From positions 836,556,136 to 836,620,135 of the forward strand of contig NC_081411.1 of NCBI RefSeq assembly GCF_030272615.1: a stretch of DNA of 64,000 nt. Reading direction: 5' to 3'. Numbering within the stretch: position 1 is the first letter of the stretch; each line of letters starts with the position of its first letter. Source of the DNA: Cryptomeria japonica. Taxonomy: Eukaryota > Streptophyta > Pinopsida > Cupressales > Cupressaceae. Below the pieces are notes generated by a model that worked only from the letters and a program-made list of their open reading frames with translations, did no database searches and had not been told where the DNA came from. Positions 27,141-37,254 of the stretch are shown here, piece by piece. A program made the position numbers and the translations under genes.

Positions 27141-28659
27141 TCCTGAAAAAATACAAAAAAAAATTGAAAAAGCAAAAAAAATACAAAAAAAAAAATCAAA
27201 AAGCAAAAAAGTGAAAAAAAAAACAAAAGAGAAAAAGAGCCAAAAAACAAAAGTAAAGAAAAATGATTCACCCTCTAGTGAAAACCTGGCAAATAGGCAC
27301 TTTGGGCAAGTACCTTGGTGAAACCCTGGCAAACAGGTGCCATGTGTAAAATGAGATTGTTGCTCCGTCATCTGTCATGCCCCCTAAGCTATGCTTTCTC
27401 TCGGTTGTTCTCTCACGTCTATCTTTGTCTTGACCCAATACTCTATTCCAGGCCTGTTATTGGTCAACATCATTGTCTTGCATACTCTAGTTTCTTGTAC
27501 ATATGTTTCAATCCTGGTCTATGTATTTCTTTCAGATGCGCATTGGGTGTGTTCCCCTTGTCATGATCAATCACTAGAACTTTTGCATTTAAAAATGTCC
27601 TGAAAAAATCTTCAAAAAACATTTAAAAATGTCTTGAAAAAATCTTCAAAAAGCATTTAAAAATGTCCTGAAAAAATCACATAAAAATTGAAAAATGTCC
27701 TGAAATAATTCAAAAAAATCAAATAATGTACTGAAAAAATCCCTAAAAATCAAATAAAGTCCTGAAAAAAAAAAAACACAAAAAAAAAATTTGTAAAAAC
27801 TCGAAAGGCAAAACAAAAAATAAATAACCCCTCTATGCATAGACAGCTCACTGAGTATACCTCCAACGACTCGCAATCATACATCGTGCTTAAATGAAAT
27901 CATGCATTAACAGATGAACTTTTCAATCAACCCAGACATTCAAATTGATCAAAATTGTCATATCAATCAACCTCAAAATCATTTGTCCTTGTCACTCCTA
28001 TCATGGGTCTTATATAGGGTGTGGTATACTCGAAACTAGACTATGTCCTATCTTAGACGGGGTACCACATGTCCTGAAACCAGATAGCATGATTGTCCTA
28101 TCAGCACTTTCAACTTTTGACAATGAAGATCAAGATGTTTGTTTGATTTGTTGGAATTTGTGCATCTTATCTTTTTACTGATTTATTTATTTTTGGTTCG
28201 ATCATGTTCCTATGTTGCTCGATGATGTCACTGAGTGATTTAGAGTGACCAGGATGGTTCATGGTCCTTTTCCTTTTTGTTGTGATTTGTTGTTTGTCTA
28301 TGATGTGTCTGTCTTTTGCAAAAAAGGGTTGCATTCCAGCTCTGGCCTTCAATGCCATGATGCTCTGCATCCGCTTTGCTACAATAAATAAAGATTCTCA
28401 CCTACTTATGTGCATATGTGAAAGCAATTTTTCCTTCATCTCTAACTATCCTCTATCTAATTTCTTCTTACTAGCATTTCTTCCGTCAATCTTGGCAGTC
28501 TGTTCGAACCTATCGTCTTCTGTCATTCTTATCGATCACTTGGCCTCTTTTCTGGATTTTTCCGGCCAATTCCTCGAGGGGGCATGCATATGTCATTATT
28601 ATTGTCTGGGGTATTTTCATTATTGTTCTTTGAAACAACGCTTAAAATCGCATTGTCTC
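27130..28659 (+). other. Post-pol non-coding region of G, A-rich repeats
   Basis: 27130-27290 is a Lys-codon-like A-rich run. 27596-27800 repeats a word close to AATGTCCTGAAAAAATC at 30-45-bp spacing. H has the same kind of block at 35740-36075, and 27900-28330 has a matching stretch at 36170-36470. The frames here look spurious. Confidence 0.6.
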
Positions 28660-28673
28660 AAAGAGGGGCAAAA
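28660..28673 (+). promoter_or_regulatory. Polypurine tract of G
   Basis: AAAGAGGGGCAAAA is immediately followed by the 3' LTR. H has the same tract before 39729. Confidence 0.85.
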
Positions 28674-30004
28674 TGTAGACACCTAAAAATGGTCAACGCA
28701 TGCGGAATCGTACTTTAACATTTATGCATTGCCTTATTTTAGGGTTTTTGCTTCGCATTAACATTTCTTCTATGTTGTGTACTTGGTCTTTATCATTTGC
28801 AAGCATCGAGTCCTTCTTCTGTATTCTTCATTTTTCTTACTTTCGAATTAGGTCTTGTTGATAGCAATCTTTAGTCATGATTTTGGTCGATCCTTGTCCT
28901 TGGCAATTTTTGTCATTTTGCGATCGATTCATCATCAATCCTTGTCTTCTTCAATCATGTCAATTGGCGCCTATCAATTTGGTCTCTTTATCAATCTCGG
29001 TCAATTTGTCAACCAAATCTCAATCATTTATCAGCATTGGTCCTTTGTTAATCAGAATCATGATCAAATCAACATCAATTATCTTTTGACAAGACCTAAT
29101 TGTCGTCCTTACATTTCTAATTCATCTTCTAAGGTTTTATGATTTATTCATAATATCTTGTTTGTCATTTTCCCTCTAGGTTAAATAATTTATTTATTTA
29201 TCCTAAGTCTTCTTGCCACAATTAAATGTTTATTTAATTGGCTAATTAATTCCTCCTATTTTTGTAAATTAATTAATAAATGACAAATTATTAATTAATT
29301 TACCTAATTTGCATCAATTTTCTAATTTCATCATTTCTAATTTCCTAATTCCTAATTTCCACATGTTTTCTAATTTGTCAAATTCAATTTCCACCTAATT
29401 AAGTTCTCTCTAGTTCTCCCTATTTTTGTGCTTCGGTGGAAGCATGAATTTCTCATGCGTCATACTTTTGACATAGCAAGATGTCATAAGCCTCTAGTCT
29501 TCTAACCTTTGCATTGGCAATATGTCATAATTCATGACATAGAAGGTGTCATAACCTTCTTCTTTCCACTCAATTTTCCCATTTTGAAATCAATTGCCTC
29601 TAATATCAATTTCATGCTAATCTTGTCTTTTCTCCAATTTATCTATAAATTGGATGAATTTCTTCAATCCTGGCTAATAATCACTTGTTTGAATTACTTT
29701 GTCAAATCAATCATGCTTCGAGTATTCTTGAGCAATCATCTTGTCTACTTGCTTTCATATCATGATCATGCACTAGTAGGTGAGATCCACAACAAAGCTA
29801 TTTGAAGGAGAAAGAAGGACAATGGAGCCGCATGAAGGAGACATTCAGATCTGCATCTGGTTTGCTTAGTTTTTAGTTTTGAATGTTTTTCTTTTCATGT
29901 CTCTATTGGATGTAATTAGGATTGATCATTGCAATTTTCTTTTGTTATTTAGCTATGACTAATGTTGATATTTGCTTTGATGATTTCCGATTTCCTATGC
30001 TACA
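28674..30004 (+). repeat. 3' LTR of G
   Basis: 1,331 bp, collinear with the 5' LTR at an offset of 13,103 bp, ending GCTACA and followed by gttac. Confidence 0.93.
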
Positions 30005-30009
30005 GTTAC

Positions 30010-30543
30010 ATCATTAACTCTTAGGGACCTCTTGTCAAATGTTGCACCAGTTAGGTTTATAACTAGGTCATTGGAAACCTTCTTGGTTTTATCTGGTCTT
30101 TTACCGGTGGTTGGTAACCCTGTGACAGCTTTCACAGCTTCCTTGGTGATTTTGTGGACTGCATCTAACTAGAAAAACTCACCATGTACCCTGCTTAAGA
30201 CTATCCTAATCACATCCTTGGGAAATTCAAGAATGCTATGGATCTCTATAAATCCTAGGGTCTTAATGATTTTGTGTTCACCTTTTACATTGCTAGTTTT
30301 ATCACATATCATAGTTTTAAACATGGTTTTAATTTCTTCATCTACTAGTTCCTCAATGTTGCAATGGATGTACATTCTGGGGTCTTTAGCATAAACAAAT
30401 CCCTTAGGAATTTGAGAAAAAGCACCTAAGGTATCATCTTTCTTTGCTATCTCGGGAACCAACTGAAATACGGGCCTAGGTCTTTTTATCACTTCAACAA
30501 TAGTAGGGTTTGCTATATAATCAATTATAGAGGTGGATGCCAT
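30010..30543 (-). pseudogene. M ORF2, 5' part
   Basis: It starts MASTSIIDYIANPTIVEV at 30543 and runs to the G insertion. One stop lies at about 30168, where P has a Trp codon (TGG). It joins in frame to 15570. Confidence 0.78.
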
Positions 30544-30684
30544 GATTAAATACCTTTTACTACCTTTAGGATGGATGATTGTTTGGAGTGTTCTTGCTTC
30601 TTGCTCGAAGTGCCTTGGCTTGGAATCTTCGCGATCTTCATAATTTTGAAATCTCAGTGAAATGAAATGGAGCCAAAACCTTAA

Positions 30685-30746
30685 TTTTATAGTGTCTATT
30701 CACCATCTACCACATTAATTGCATGTCGGTTAAGTATTCACTTAAC
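30685..30746 (-). promoter_or_regulatory. Candidate internal promoter for M ORF2
   Basis: On the minus strand there is GTTAAGT-GAAT-ACTTAAC (30729-30746), and TATAAAA (30685-30691) 142 bp before the ATG at 30543. Confidence 0.6.
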
Positions 30747-30909
30747 ATTGTTTGCCGGTAATAAGTAATTTTCAACTTCTTATCTCTAACCGAGGGAATA
30801 ATAATACATGTGTCATTAGATTGCCAAACCCTCAAAGAAACTTTCTTCAATTGGATGAAGAACTTCCTACCGGTGGAGCACTGCTCTGTCCTTCCGGTGA
30901 AGCATCACT

Positions 30910-32004
30910 CTATTCTTCCAGTGAAGCATTGGTTTGTTCTACCGGTGGAGGAGTATTCCCAATATTTAGATCAGCTTTTCTAATCCATTGTTTTGAGAAT
31001 TCTTGCTTAACCTCTTCAACTTTTTCTTTACCTTTCAAGCTAGAACTTTTGTTGTCTATCGATGTTCCTTTACTTCTGCAGAATTTAGCAATATGCCCAA
31101 TCTTGTTACATGCATAACAAGTTACATTATTCTTCTTAATATCTTTTCCATAACCTATGCCAGTTTGTGTTCTGCATTGATTAGATAAATGTCCAAATCT
31201 TCCACAAACATAATATCTCACATTCATTTTGTAGTTTTCAGAGTTGTGACCAGCTTTGTTGCATTTAGAACATTGACCAGTGGGTGTGTTGATATTCTGA
31301 TAATTTCTAGATCTACATTCATTTGCTCTATGACCATACTTATTATAGTTAAAACATTTTCCATTGAATTTATAAGCATTAGGTTGTCTTACCGATTTGC
31401 TATGATCCTGAGTATTTGCAGTACTGGAGCTTTCACCAATTTCAAAGCCAATTCCAGAAGTGTCACCTTTAGGTTTTTGATTCTTCAGCAAGGTGCCAAG
31501 TTCCTCTGAGATTTTCTTGAATTTTTCTTTATGTTGATTTGTAGTTTCTAGTTCTCTTTCTAAGACTTCTTTTTGTCTCATCAGTTCATTTGAGTCATTC
31601 TGAGTATGCATCAGATCTATCTTTAACATGTCATTTTCATAGCTAAGTCTTGTGTTCTCATTTGCTGCATCACTTAGTCTTCTAGTTAATTCTTCTTCAT
31701 TCTTCTTCCTATCCTCAATCTCTTTGCAAAATCCCATAGTCATATCCTGCATCTCATTCTTTGTTGTCATGATCTCTTGTTTCAACTTGCTTATCATATC
31801 ATTAAGTGATTCCTTTTCATCATTCTCATTTTGTAATTTTTTACAAAGTTCTCTTCTCTTATTTCTTGCAACAGTAAAATTTTCTTGAAGTGCCTGAATG
31901 ATATCCCGACCTACCCTTAAATCATCTTCTAGTTTGATATTTTTCAATTTCTCTGCATCATAGTTTGTAAGAGCTCCTTCAAGTTGCTTCATTAGATTTT
32001 CCAT
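30910..32004 (-). CDS. M ORF1: uninterrupted coiled-coil/CCHC protein (364 aa)
   Basis: The longest undamaged frame tied to a recognisable family function here. The start is ATG at 32004 (MENLMKQLEGAL), about 58 bp after the primer site; upstream readable codons reach the LTR but lack an ATG. Residues ~1-190 are Glu/Lys-rich heptads (coiled coil), then a GDTSGIGFEIGESS linker, then four knuckles near residues 230-325. Two are intact (CSKCNKAGHNSENY has lost its last Cys; CYACNKIGHIAKFC is complete). The first has Cys-to-Tyr (CFNYNKYGHRANEC), and the third starts with Tyr (YYVCGRFGHLSNQC). A Gag-type nucleic-acid-binding role is inferred. It is not a copia UBN2 Gag. Confidence 0.8.
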   Translation of the reverse strand: MENLMKQLEGALTNYDAEKLKNIKLEDDLRVGRDIIQALQENFTVARNKRRELCKKLQNENDEKESLNDMISKLKQEIMTTKNEMQDMTMGFCKEIEDRKKNEEELTRRLSDAANENTRLSYENDMLKIDLMHTQNDSNELMRQKEVLERELETTNQHKEKFKKISEELGTLLKNQKPKGDTSGIGFEIGESSSTANTQDHSKSVRQPNAYKFNGKCFNYNKYGHRANECRSRNYQNINTPTGQCSKCNKAGHNSENYKMNVRYYVCGRFGHLSNQCRTQTGIGYGKDIKKNNVTCYACNKIGHIAKFCRSKGTSIDNKSSSLKGKEKVEEVKQEFSKQWIRKADLNIGNTPPPVEQTNASLEE

Positions 32005-32061
32005 CTTTATCGGTGTCAAGATCTTCCTCAAGTTGTTAGCCTTCTGAAAATAGAGGACCAG

Positions 32062-32073
32062 GCTTTGATACCA
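32062..32073 (-). promoter_or_regulatory. Primer binding site of M
   Basis: TGGTATCAAAGC on the minus strand, one change from the P site (G to A). Confidence 0.85.
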
Positions 32074-32075
32074 AT

Positions 32076-32868
32076 TATTAGGAATCCAATAGATACTGAG
32101 AGGGGGGGTGAATCAGTATCTAACTGGTTTATGGAATTTCTTAACTTAAAACATGCAGAACATAATATAACAGTGTACCGGTATGCAAGAAATAATGCAA
32201 TAAATAGAATCAAGAACATCCACATGAAAATCACACCATATCACAAGATTTTAATGAGGAAACTCGATGTGGGAAAAACCTCGGTGGGATTTGTGACCCA
32301 CAATATTCACTTACTGGCCAATAAGAGAATATTAATTACAATAGGGGCCTCCACATGTTGGAAGGCCAACTGCCAAGAACTCATTGCCCAATCGGAAGTC
32401 TCACTGACTTACAATGAGGATTATACAAATCCAATAACTTGTACTGCTTTACAATAGCATATTCAATGCCAGATTTAGTACCGGTTCCTGCTCTATTCTT
32501 TACATATACCCCTTAACCTATATTTCGCACAATATGTTTGCCTAATATTTTCCTTATGCTTATGTCTTCTTACCATTATGTCTACAATGATCTCTTTTAT
32601 ATATAAGAGTCATTTTACAATTTGCCAAGTCAGCTTACAAAGTTTTTCAATAATAAACAAAATACAATAAAACAAGATCCCGTCGGCCTCTGTGCCAGTA
32701 TACTTCCTTTCTTCTATGTTGGTGTCGGTGTCCTGAGTGTTAGTGTAGAATTTGATCTATTGATGTCGGTATAATGCCTTTGCCAGTGCCATAGGATTGC
32801 AAGGTTACCATCAATGACAAAACCTTCAATCACATACAATGTCTCATTGGAGTGTGCATATGCCAACA
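32076..32868 (-). repeat. 5' LTR of M
   Basis: 793 bp, reverse complement. Its LTR terminus is TATTAGG on the plus strand (expected TGTTAGG, one G-to-A change). It is followed by the gaaaa duplication. Confidence 0.9.
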
Positions 32869-32873
32869 GAAAA

Positions 32874-33750
32874 ACCATTGCTTAAGGAAATGCAAACATA
32901 AACATACCTACCAGAAGTCACAACAAGCTTGGTTACTTCCACTAGTGGTACTCTGAATGTAGGTTCCTCATCATCAGGCTACAAATCAAATAATGTGACT
33001 GAAGTACTATTAGATTCAATTAAAAAGATAACAGATTGCAGTTCACAAGCTTATAAGGCAATAGATGACACCATACCAATTTTGAAGGTAATTTCTCCTA
33101 ACTGTAATATAGACAATAAAGATTCTTTAGGACAACTTGATACCTTGTGTAAATATATCACAGAAAACATTGAGAAAATAAAGGAAGAGGCATTGAAGGA
33201 TAAACTGGAAATTGAAAAACAAAGATTCTTTGATGAGCAAATAAAGAAGTGTACTAGAGATTTTGACGCACTTCTACCGAAACTATGTAACTTATTAAAA
33301 GAGTACAAAACTCTGTACAAAGACACTTGTAAGACAAACTTTTTGACTATAGATATAGATAAGAAAATAAGTAAGGTACAGGATGAAATCAATAAACTTG
33401 TTGATAATTTTGTTAACTCACCTGATACATTATCAGTTTTTGAGGGGAAGATAACAAATTTTGAGGAAGAATTACTTAAATTAGAAAGAGAAAATGAGAG
33501 GATAGTGAATAAGGCAAAGCATCTGAGATTAAAACTGAGTCCAAGATTGGACTATTTAGTATCATTACCGAAGGAAATATCTGAGGCACTAATACAGGGA
33601 CAAAAAACACTAGCAGAGTATTTGCAGCATCTCACCGGTACAGCTAAAAGGACAAAGACAACAATAAGAGATAGTAAAAGGTTTATGGAGAGTATAAACT
33701 TGATTTTGGTGGATCTATTTCAAATTTTAACTACCGAGTTACAAGGTTGA
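32874..33750 (+). pseudogene. P ORF2, 3' part (C-terminal coiled coil)
   Basis: It continues P ORF2 after M. From about 32929 it is open for 273 codons, mostly Lys/Glu/Leu heptads (ITNFEEELLKLERENERIV), ending TELQG at 33750. It matches M 13640-12805. A TAA/TAG stop lies near 32900. Confidence 0.75.
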
Positions 33751-33844
33751 AACTAGAAACTCTACTAACATCTTGACAACCTTTGTCATTGATGCCAAAG
33801 GGGGAGTAGTAGGATGAGAAAATTCAAATATCACAGGAATCATA

Positions 33845-34757
33845 TGTTAGGGGTCCCACAAAAACTGAGAGGGGGGGGTGAATCAGTATCTAATCGGTAA
33901 TAAGAATTTCTCAAGTTAACACATGCCAAACATAATATAATAGTGTACTGGTATGCAAGAAATAATGCAATAAACAGAATCAAGAATATCCACATGAAAA
34001 GTACACCATAACACAAGATGTTTAATGAGGAAACCCGGTGTGGGAAAAACCTCAGTGGGATTTGTGACCCACAATATTCACTCACTGGCCAATAAGAGAA
34101 TATTACTTACAATAGGGGCTTGCACATGTAGGAAGGCCAACTGCCTAGAGCTCACTGCTCAATGGGAAGTCACACTGCCTTACAATAAGGATTATACTAA
34201 TCCAATGACTTGTACTACTTTACAATAGCATCTCCAATGCTAGATTCAGTACCGGTTCTTGCTCTGTTCTTTACATATACCCTTGACCTATAATTCACAC
34301 ATTAGGTCTACCTAATAATTTTCTTTATGCCCTTATATTCACTTCCATCACATCTACAAATGTCTATAATGATCTCCTTTATATACAAGAATCATTTTAC
34401 AATTTGTCAAGTCGGCTTACAATAATAAAAAAAATATTACATAATAAAAATCTTGTCGGCCTCTATGCCGGTATACATCCTTTCTTCTATACCAGTGTCG
34501 GTGTCTTTGTTGATGTCGGGGCACTGTCTTGCCTATGTAATGCTTTGGCGGTATGATGTCTTGCCGGTGCCATAGGATTGCAAGGTTGCCTATAATACTT
34601 GTCGGTATGATGTCTTGCCAGTACCATAGGATTGCAAGGTTGCCTATAATATTTGCTGGTATGATGTCTTGTTGGTGCCATAGGATTGCAAGGTTGCCAT
34701 CAATGACAAAACCTTCAATCACATACAATGTCTCATTGGAGTGTCCATATGCCAACA
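33845..34757 (-). mobile_element. Solo LTR (S) of the P family inside P
   Basis: A single reverse-oriented LTR, TGTTAGGGG to GCCAACA in plus-strand terms, 913 bp, with target duplication tcata at 33840-33844 and 34758-34762. No internal sequence is present, so the element was reduced by LTR-LTR recombination. It is longer than other family LTRs because of a 54-bp triplication. Confidence 0.9.
34551..34712 (-). repeat. 54-bp tandem repeat, three units, in solo LTR S
   Basis: Units start at 34551, 34605 and 34659. Each begins GTATGATGTCTTG and contains GCCATAGGATTGCAAGGTTG. Other family LTRs have one copy. Confidence 0.9.
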
Positions 34758-34856
34758 TCATATGCTCAGCAAGAGCACACATTTTTGGTAACATTTTTGG
34801 ACTTCACATTTTTGGATACACTTTTGAAATTTCTTATGAGTGTTGCCATCAATGCC

Positions 34857-35639
34857 AAAGGGGGAGATTGTTGGAATATGCACACTCCAATGAGACATTG
34901 TATGTGATTGAATGTTTTGTCATTGATGGCAGCCTTACAATCCTATGGCACCAGCAAGGCACTACACCAGCAAGGCATTACACTGGCATCAGTAGAACAC
35001 ATTCTACACCGGCACTCAGAACACTGTCATTATTTTTTGTTTATTATTTGAAAAAATATTTAAGCTGACTTGATATCATTGTAAAATGACTCTTATATAT
35101 AAAAGAGATCATTGTAGACATTTTGCAAGTAAGAAAGTGTAGTAAGCAAAAAAGTAAGCAAAAAAGATTAAGCAGACCTATTATGTGAAATATAGGTTAA
35201 GGGGTGTATGTAAAGAATAGAGTAGGAATCGGTACTGAATCTGGCATTGAAGATGCCATTGTAAAATAGTACAAGTTATTGGATTCGTATAATCCTCATT
35301 ATAAGTTAGTGAGACTTCCCATTTGAGCAGTGAGCTCTAGGCAATTGGCCTTCCTGCATGTGCAGGCCCCTATTGTAAGTAATATTCTCTTATTGGCCAG
35401 TAAGTGAATATTGTGGGTCACAAATCCCACCGAGGTTTTTCCCACACCAGGTTTCCTTGTTAAATCATTGTGTTATGGTGTGATTTTCATGTGGTCTCTT
35501 TCATTTCTGTTTATTGCATTATTCCTTGCATATCAGTACACTTTTATAATATGTTCTTCATGTTTTAAGTTGAGAAATTCTAATTATCGATTAGATACCG
35601 ATTCACCCCCCCCTCTTAGTATCTATGAGTTTCCTAACA
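34857..35639 (+). repeat. Polypurine tract and 3' LTR of P
   Basis: AAAGGGGGAGAT (34857-34868) abuts the LTR at 34869-35639 (771 bp), which ends TTTCCTAACA. The catat duplication follows. Confidence 0.9.
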
Positions 35640-35739
35640 CATATTGCATTAACATAGTTCATATCAAAAATTCATTATCTCCACATGCATTTTGTAGATC
35701 ATCATGTCATACAAGTCTGCACACTGGGGGCATAACTGT

Positions 35740-36075
35740 AAAAATTCTAAAAAACGTTAAAAGTCCTAAAAAATCAACCAAAAACATTGGGAAAAATCTC
35801 CTAATAAAAAATTCCTAAAAATCATATAATGTCCTTCAAAAATATCAAAAATAATTGGAAATAGTCCTCAAAAACTCCAAAAAATATAGTGAAAAACGTA
35901 AAATCCAAAAATAGTGAAAAACATAAAATCAAACAAAAATAATTGGAAAATTCTTCAAAATATCAAAAACATTGGTAAAATGTCCTAAAAAAATCAATCA
36001 AAAAACATCGAAAAAATCTCTTGGAAAAGAACTAAAAATCAAAAATCAATCAAAAAAAAAAAAACTTGCAATAAA
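35740..36075 (+). repeat. A-rich interspersed repeats of H
   Basis: Recurring words close to AAAAATCAACCAAAAACATTGG and AAAATGTCC. It is equivalent to G 27596-27800. Confidence 0.6.
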
Positions 36076-37254
36076 ATGTCTTGTGAGAAACAAATACCCT
36101 AGTAGATATCCAACAAACACTTCACATGAAGTTAACAAAGGATATGACTATCCAGTCAAACATCTGTAATCAATTGATCAAACTGTCTTATCAATCATAT
36201 CATATCCATATCAAGTGATCATTATCTTGTCTTAAACAGAAGAGGATACACTCAAAATTAGACAGGTTAGTCTTAGAAGGGATCCACAACTTTTTGAGAT
36301 TGTACATTATCAGCCATCACATCAAGCAATTGAGAATGAAGGCACAAGGTTAGTATAGCTACTAATTTTTGTCCGGGTTGGTCTTTATCTTTTATCATTT
36401 GGCAATAGATTATGTTCTTGTGCTACTCAAGGATGTCCACAAGTGACTAGAGGAGACATGTTGGGCATTATCTTTTCTTTTTTTGTTGTTTGTGGTGTGA
36501 ACCAATGAAGTTCTAGGGAAATTGCTCTAGTGGGTGTCTTTGATAGGAGAACTCAACTATTGAATGCCACACATACCTCGACCCCTAGTGTATTTCCCAG
36601 AATGGAGGGGTTCACTCCTTGTCTTCTACATGTTTGTTTCTTCAATGAGATATATTTACATCTTGGTTCCTTATACCATGATGTGCTAATGCTCATTGTT
36701 AAATAATAAGGCTCAGTGATGAATATATATTGCACAATAAAATAAATGACACAGGTTCGTGATTCATTCAATTTCATTCTCATCTCATATGTCTATTGAT
36801 AGTTTGTTGATTTCCCATCTTCTTTCTAAATCATATTCTTTTCTAACATTATTATTTCATAAATTTCTTCTGTCTTTTCATCTTACTAACATTTCTTCAA
36901 AGTACATCTAAGTTAAAAGAATATTCTAGCATTATCATATAAAAAACATAAATAACTATCATAATTTGAAGTGCATCCATATAGCTTTAAATTGCATTAA
37001 ACTATTACATTCATAAAATTATTCATAAATCATATAGAATCATATAGAAAATAATAAATCATTTCATTCATAACATCATTCATAAATCATATAGACATGC
37101 ATCGCATAACTCATAGCATTATTGAACATACATGGAAAACAAACCATAAATCTTTGCCAAAAAATTGCATATCATATATATATAACTCAAAAATGATAAT
37201 GTGTGCAAATACAATAATCATAAACAAGCCCAAAGGCTTAGATAATATGATCAA

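Larger units (their letters stand above)
15571..30004 (+). mobile_element. Element G: complete Ty3/gypsy (Tat-like) retrotransposon inserted in M
   Basis: Both LTRs are exactly 1,331 bp (15571-16901 and 28674-30004) and run TGTAGACACC to GCTACA. The target duplication is gttac at 15566-15570 and 30005-30009. By hand I count about 30 mismatches between the LTRs (~2.3%) and no net indel. The order is LTR, primer site, 2-kb leader, Gag, protease, G-patch, RT, RNase H, archaeal-type RNase H, integrase, A-rich spacer, polypurine tract, LTR. The second RNase H and the DGG protease motif point to the Tat lineage. Stops and frameshifts make it non-autonomous now. Confidence 0.95.
11811..32868 (-). 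mobile_element. Element M: second copy of the P family, inserted in P and split by G
   Basis: It is read on the minus strand. Its 5' LTR is 32076-32868 and its 3' LTR is 11811-12604. The target duplication is gaaaa at 11806-11810 and 32869-32873, and joining the flanks recreates the uninterrupted ORF2 sequence seen in M itself. G (15571-30004) with its own duplication interrupts ORF2. Without G, M is about 6,619 bp. It carries an uninterrupted ORF1 and a frameshift-free ORF2 with several stops. It has no pol domain. Confidence 0.93.
7030..35639 (+). mobile_element. Element P: non-autonomous LTR retrotransposon, split by M and S
   Basis: The LTRs start TGTTGG and end TAACA (TAAAA in the first copy). 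A tRNA-iMet primer site follows the first LTR, and an AAAGGGGGAGAT tract ends at the second LTR. The flanking duplication is catat at 7025-7029 and 35640-35644. The body runs 7856-11810, then 32874-33844 after insertion M, then 34763-34868 after solo LTR S. Removing M, S and their 5-bp duplications leaves about 6,629 bp. It encodes ORF1 (zinc knuckles) and ORF2 (unknown), and no protease, integrase, reverse transcriptase or RNase H, so it must have depended on another element's enzymes. Both ORFs now contain stops. Confidence 0.92.

Noticed and set aside
28261-28686. 141-residue hydrophobic frame just before G's 3' LTR (env-like?)
   Set aside because: It runs through the polypurine tract into the LTR, has no signal-peptide-plus-anchor layout, and H does not conserve it.
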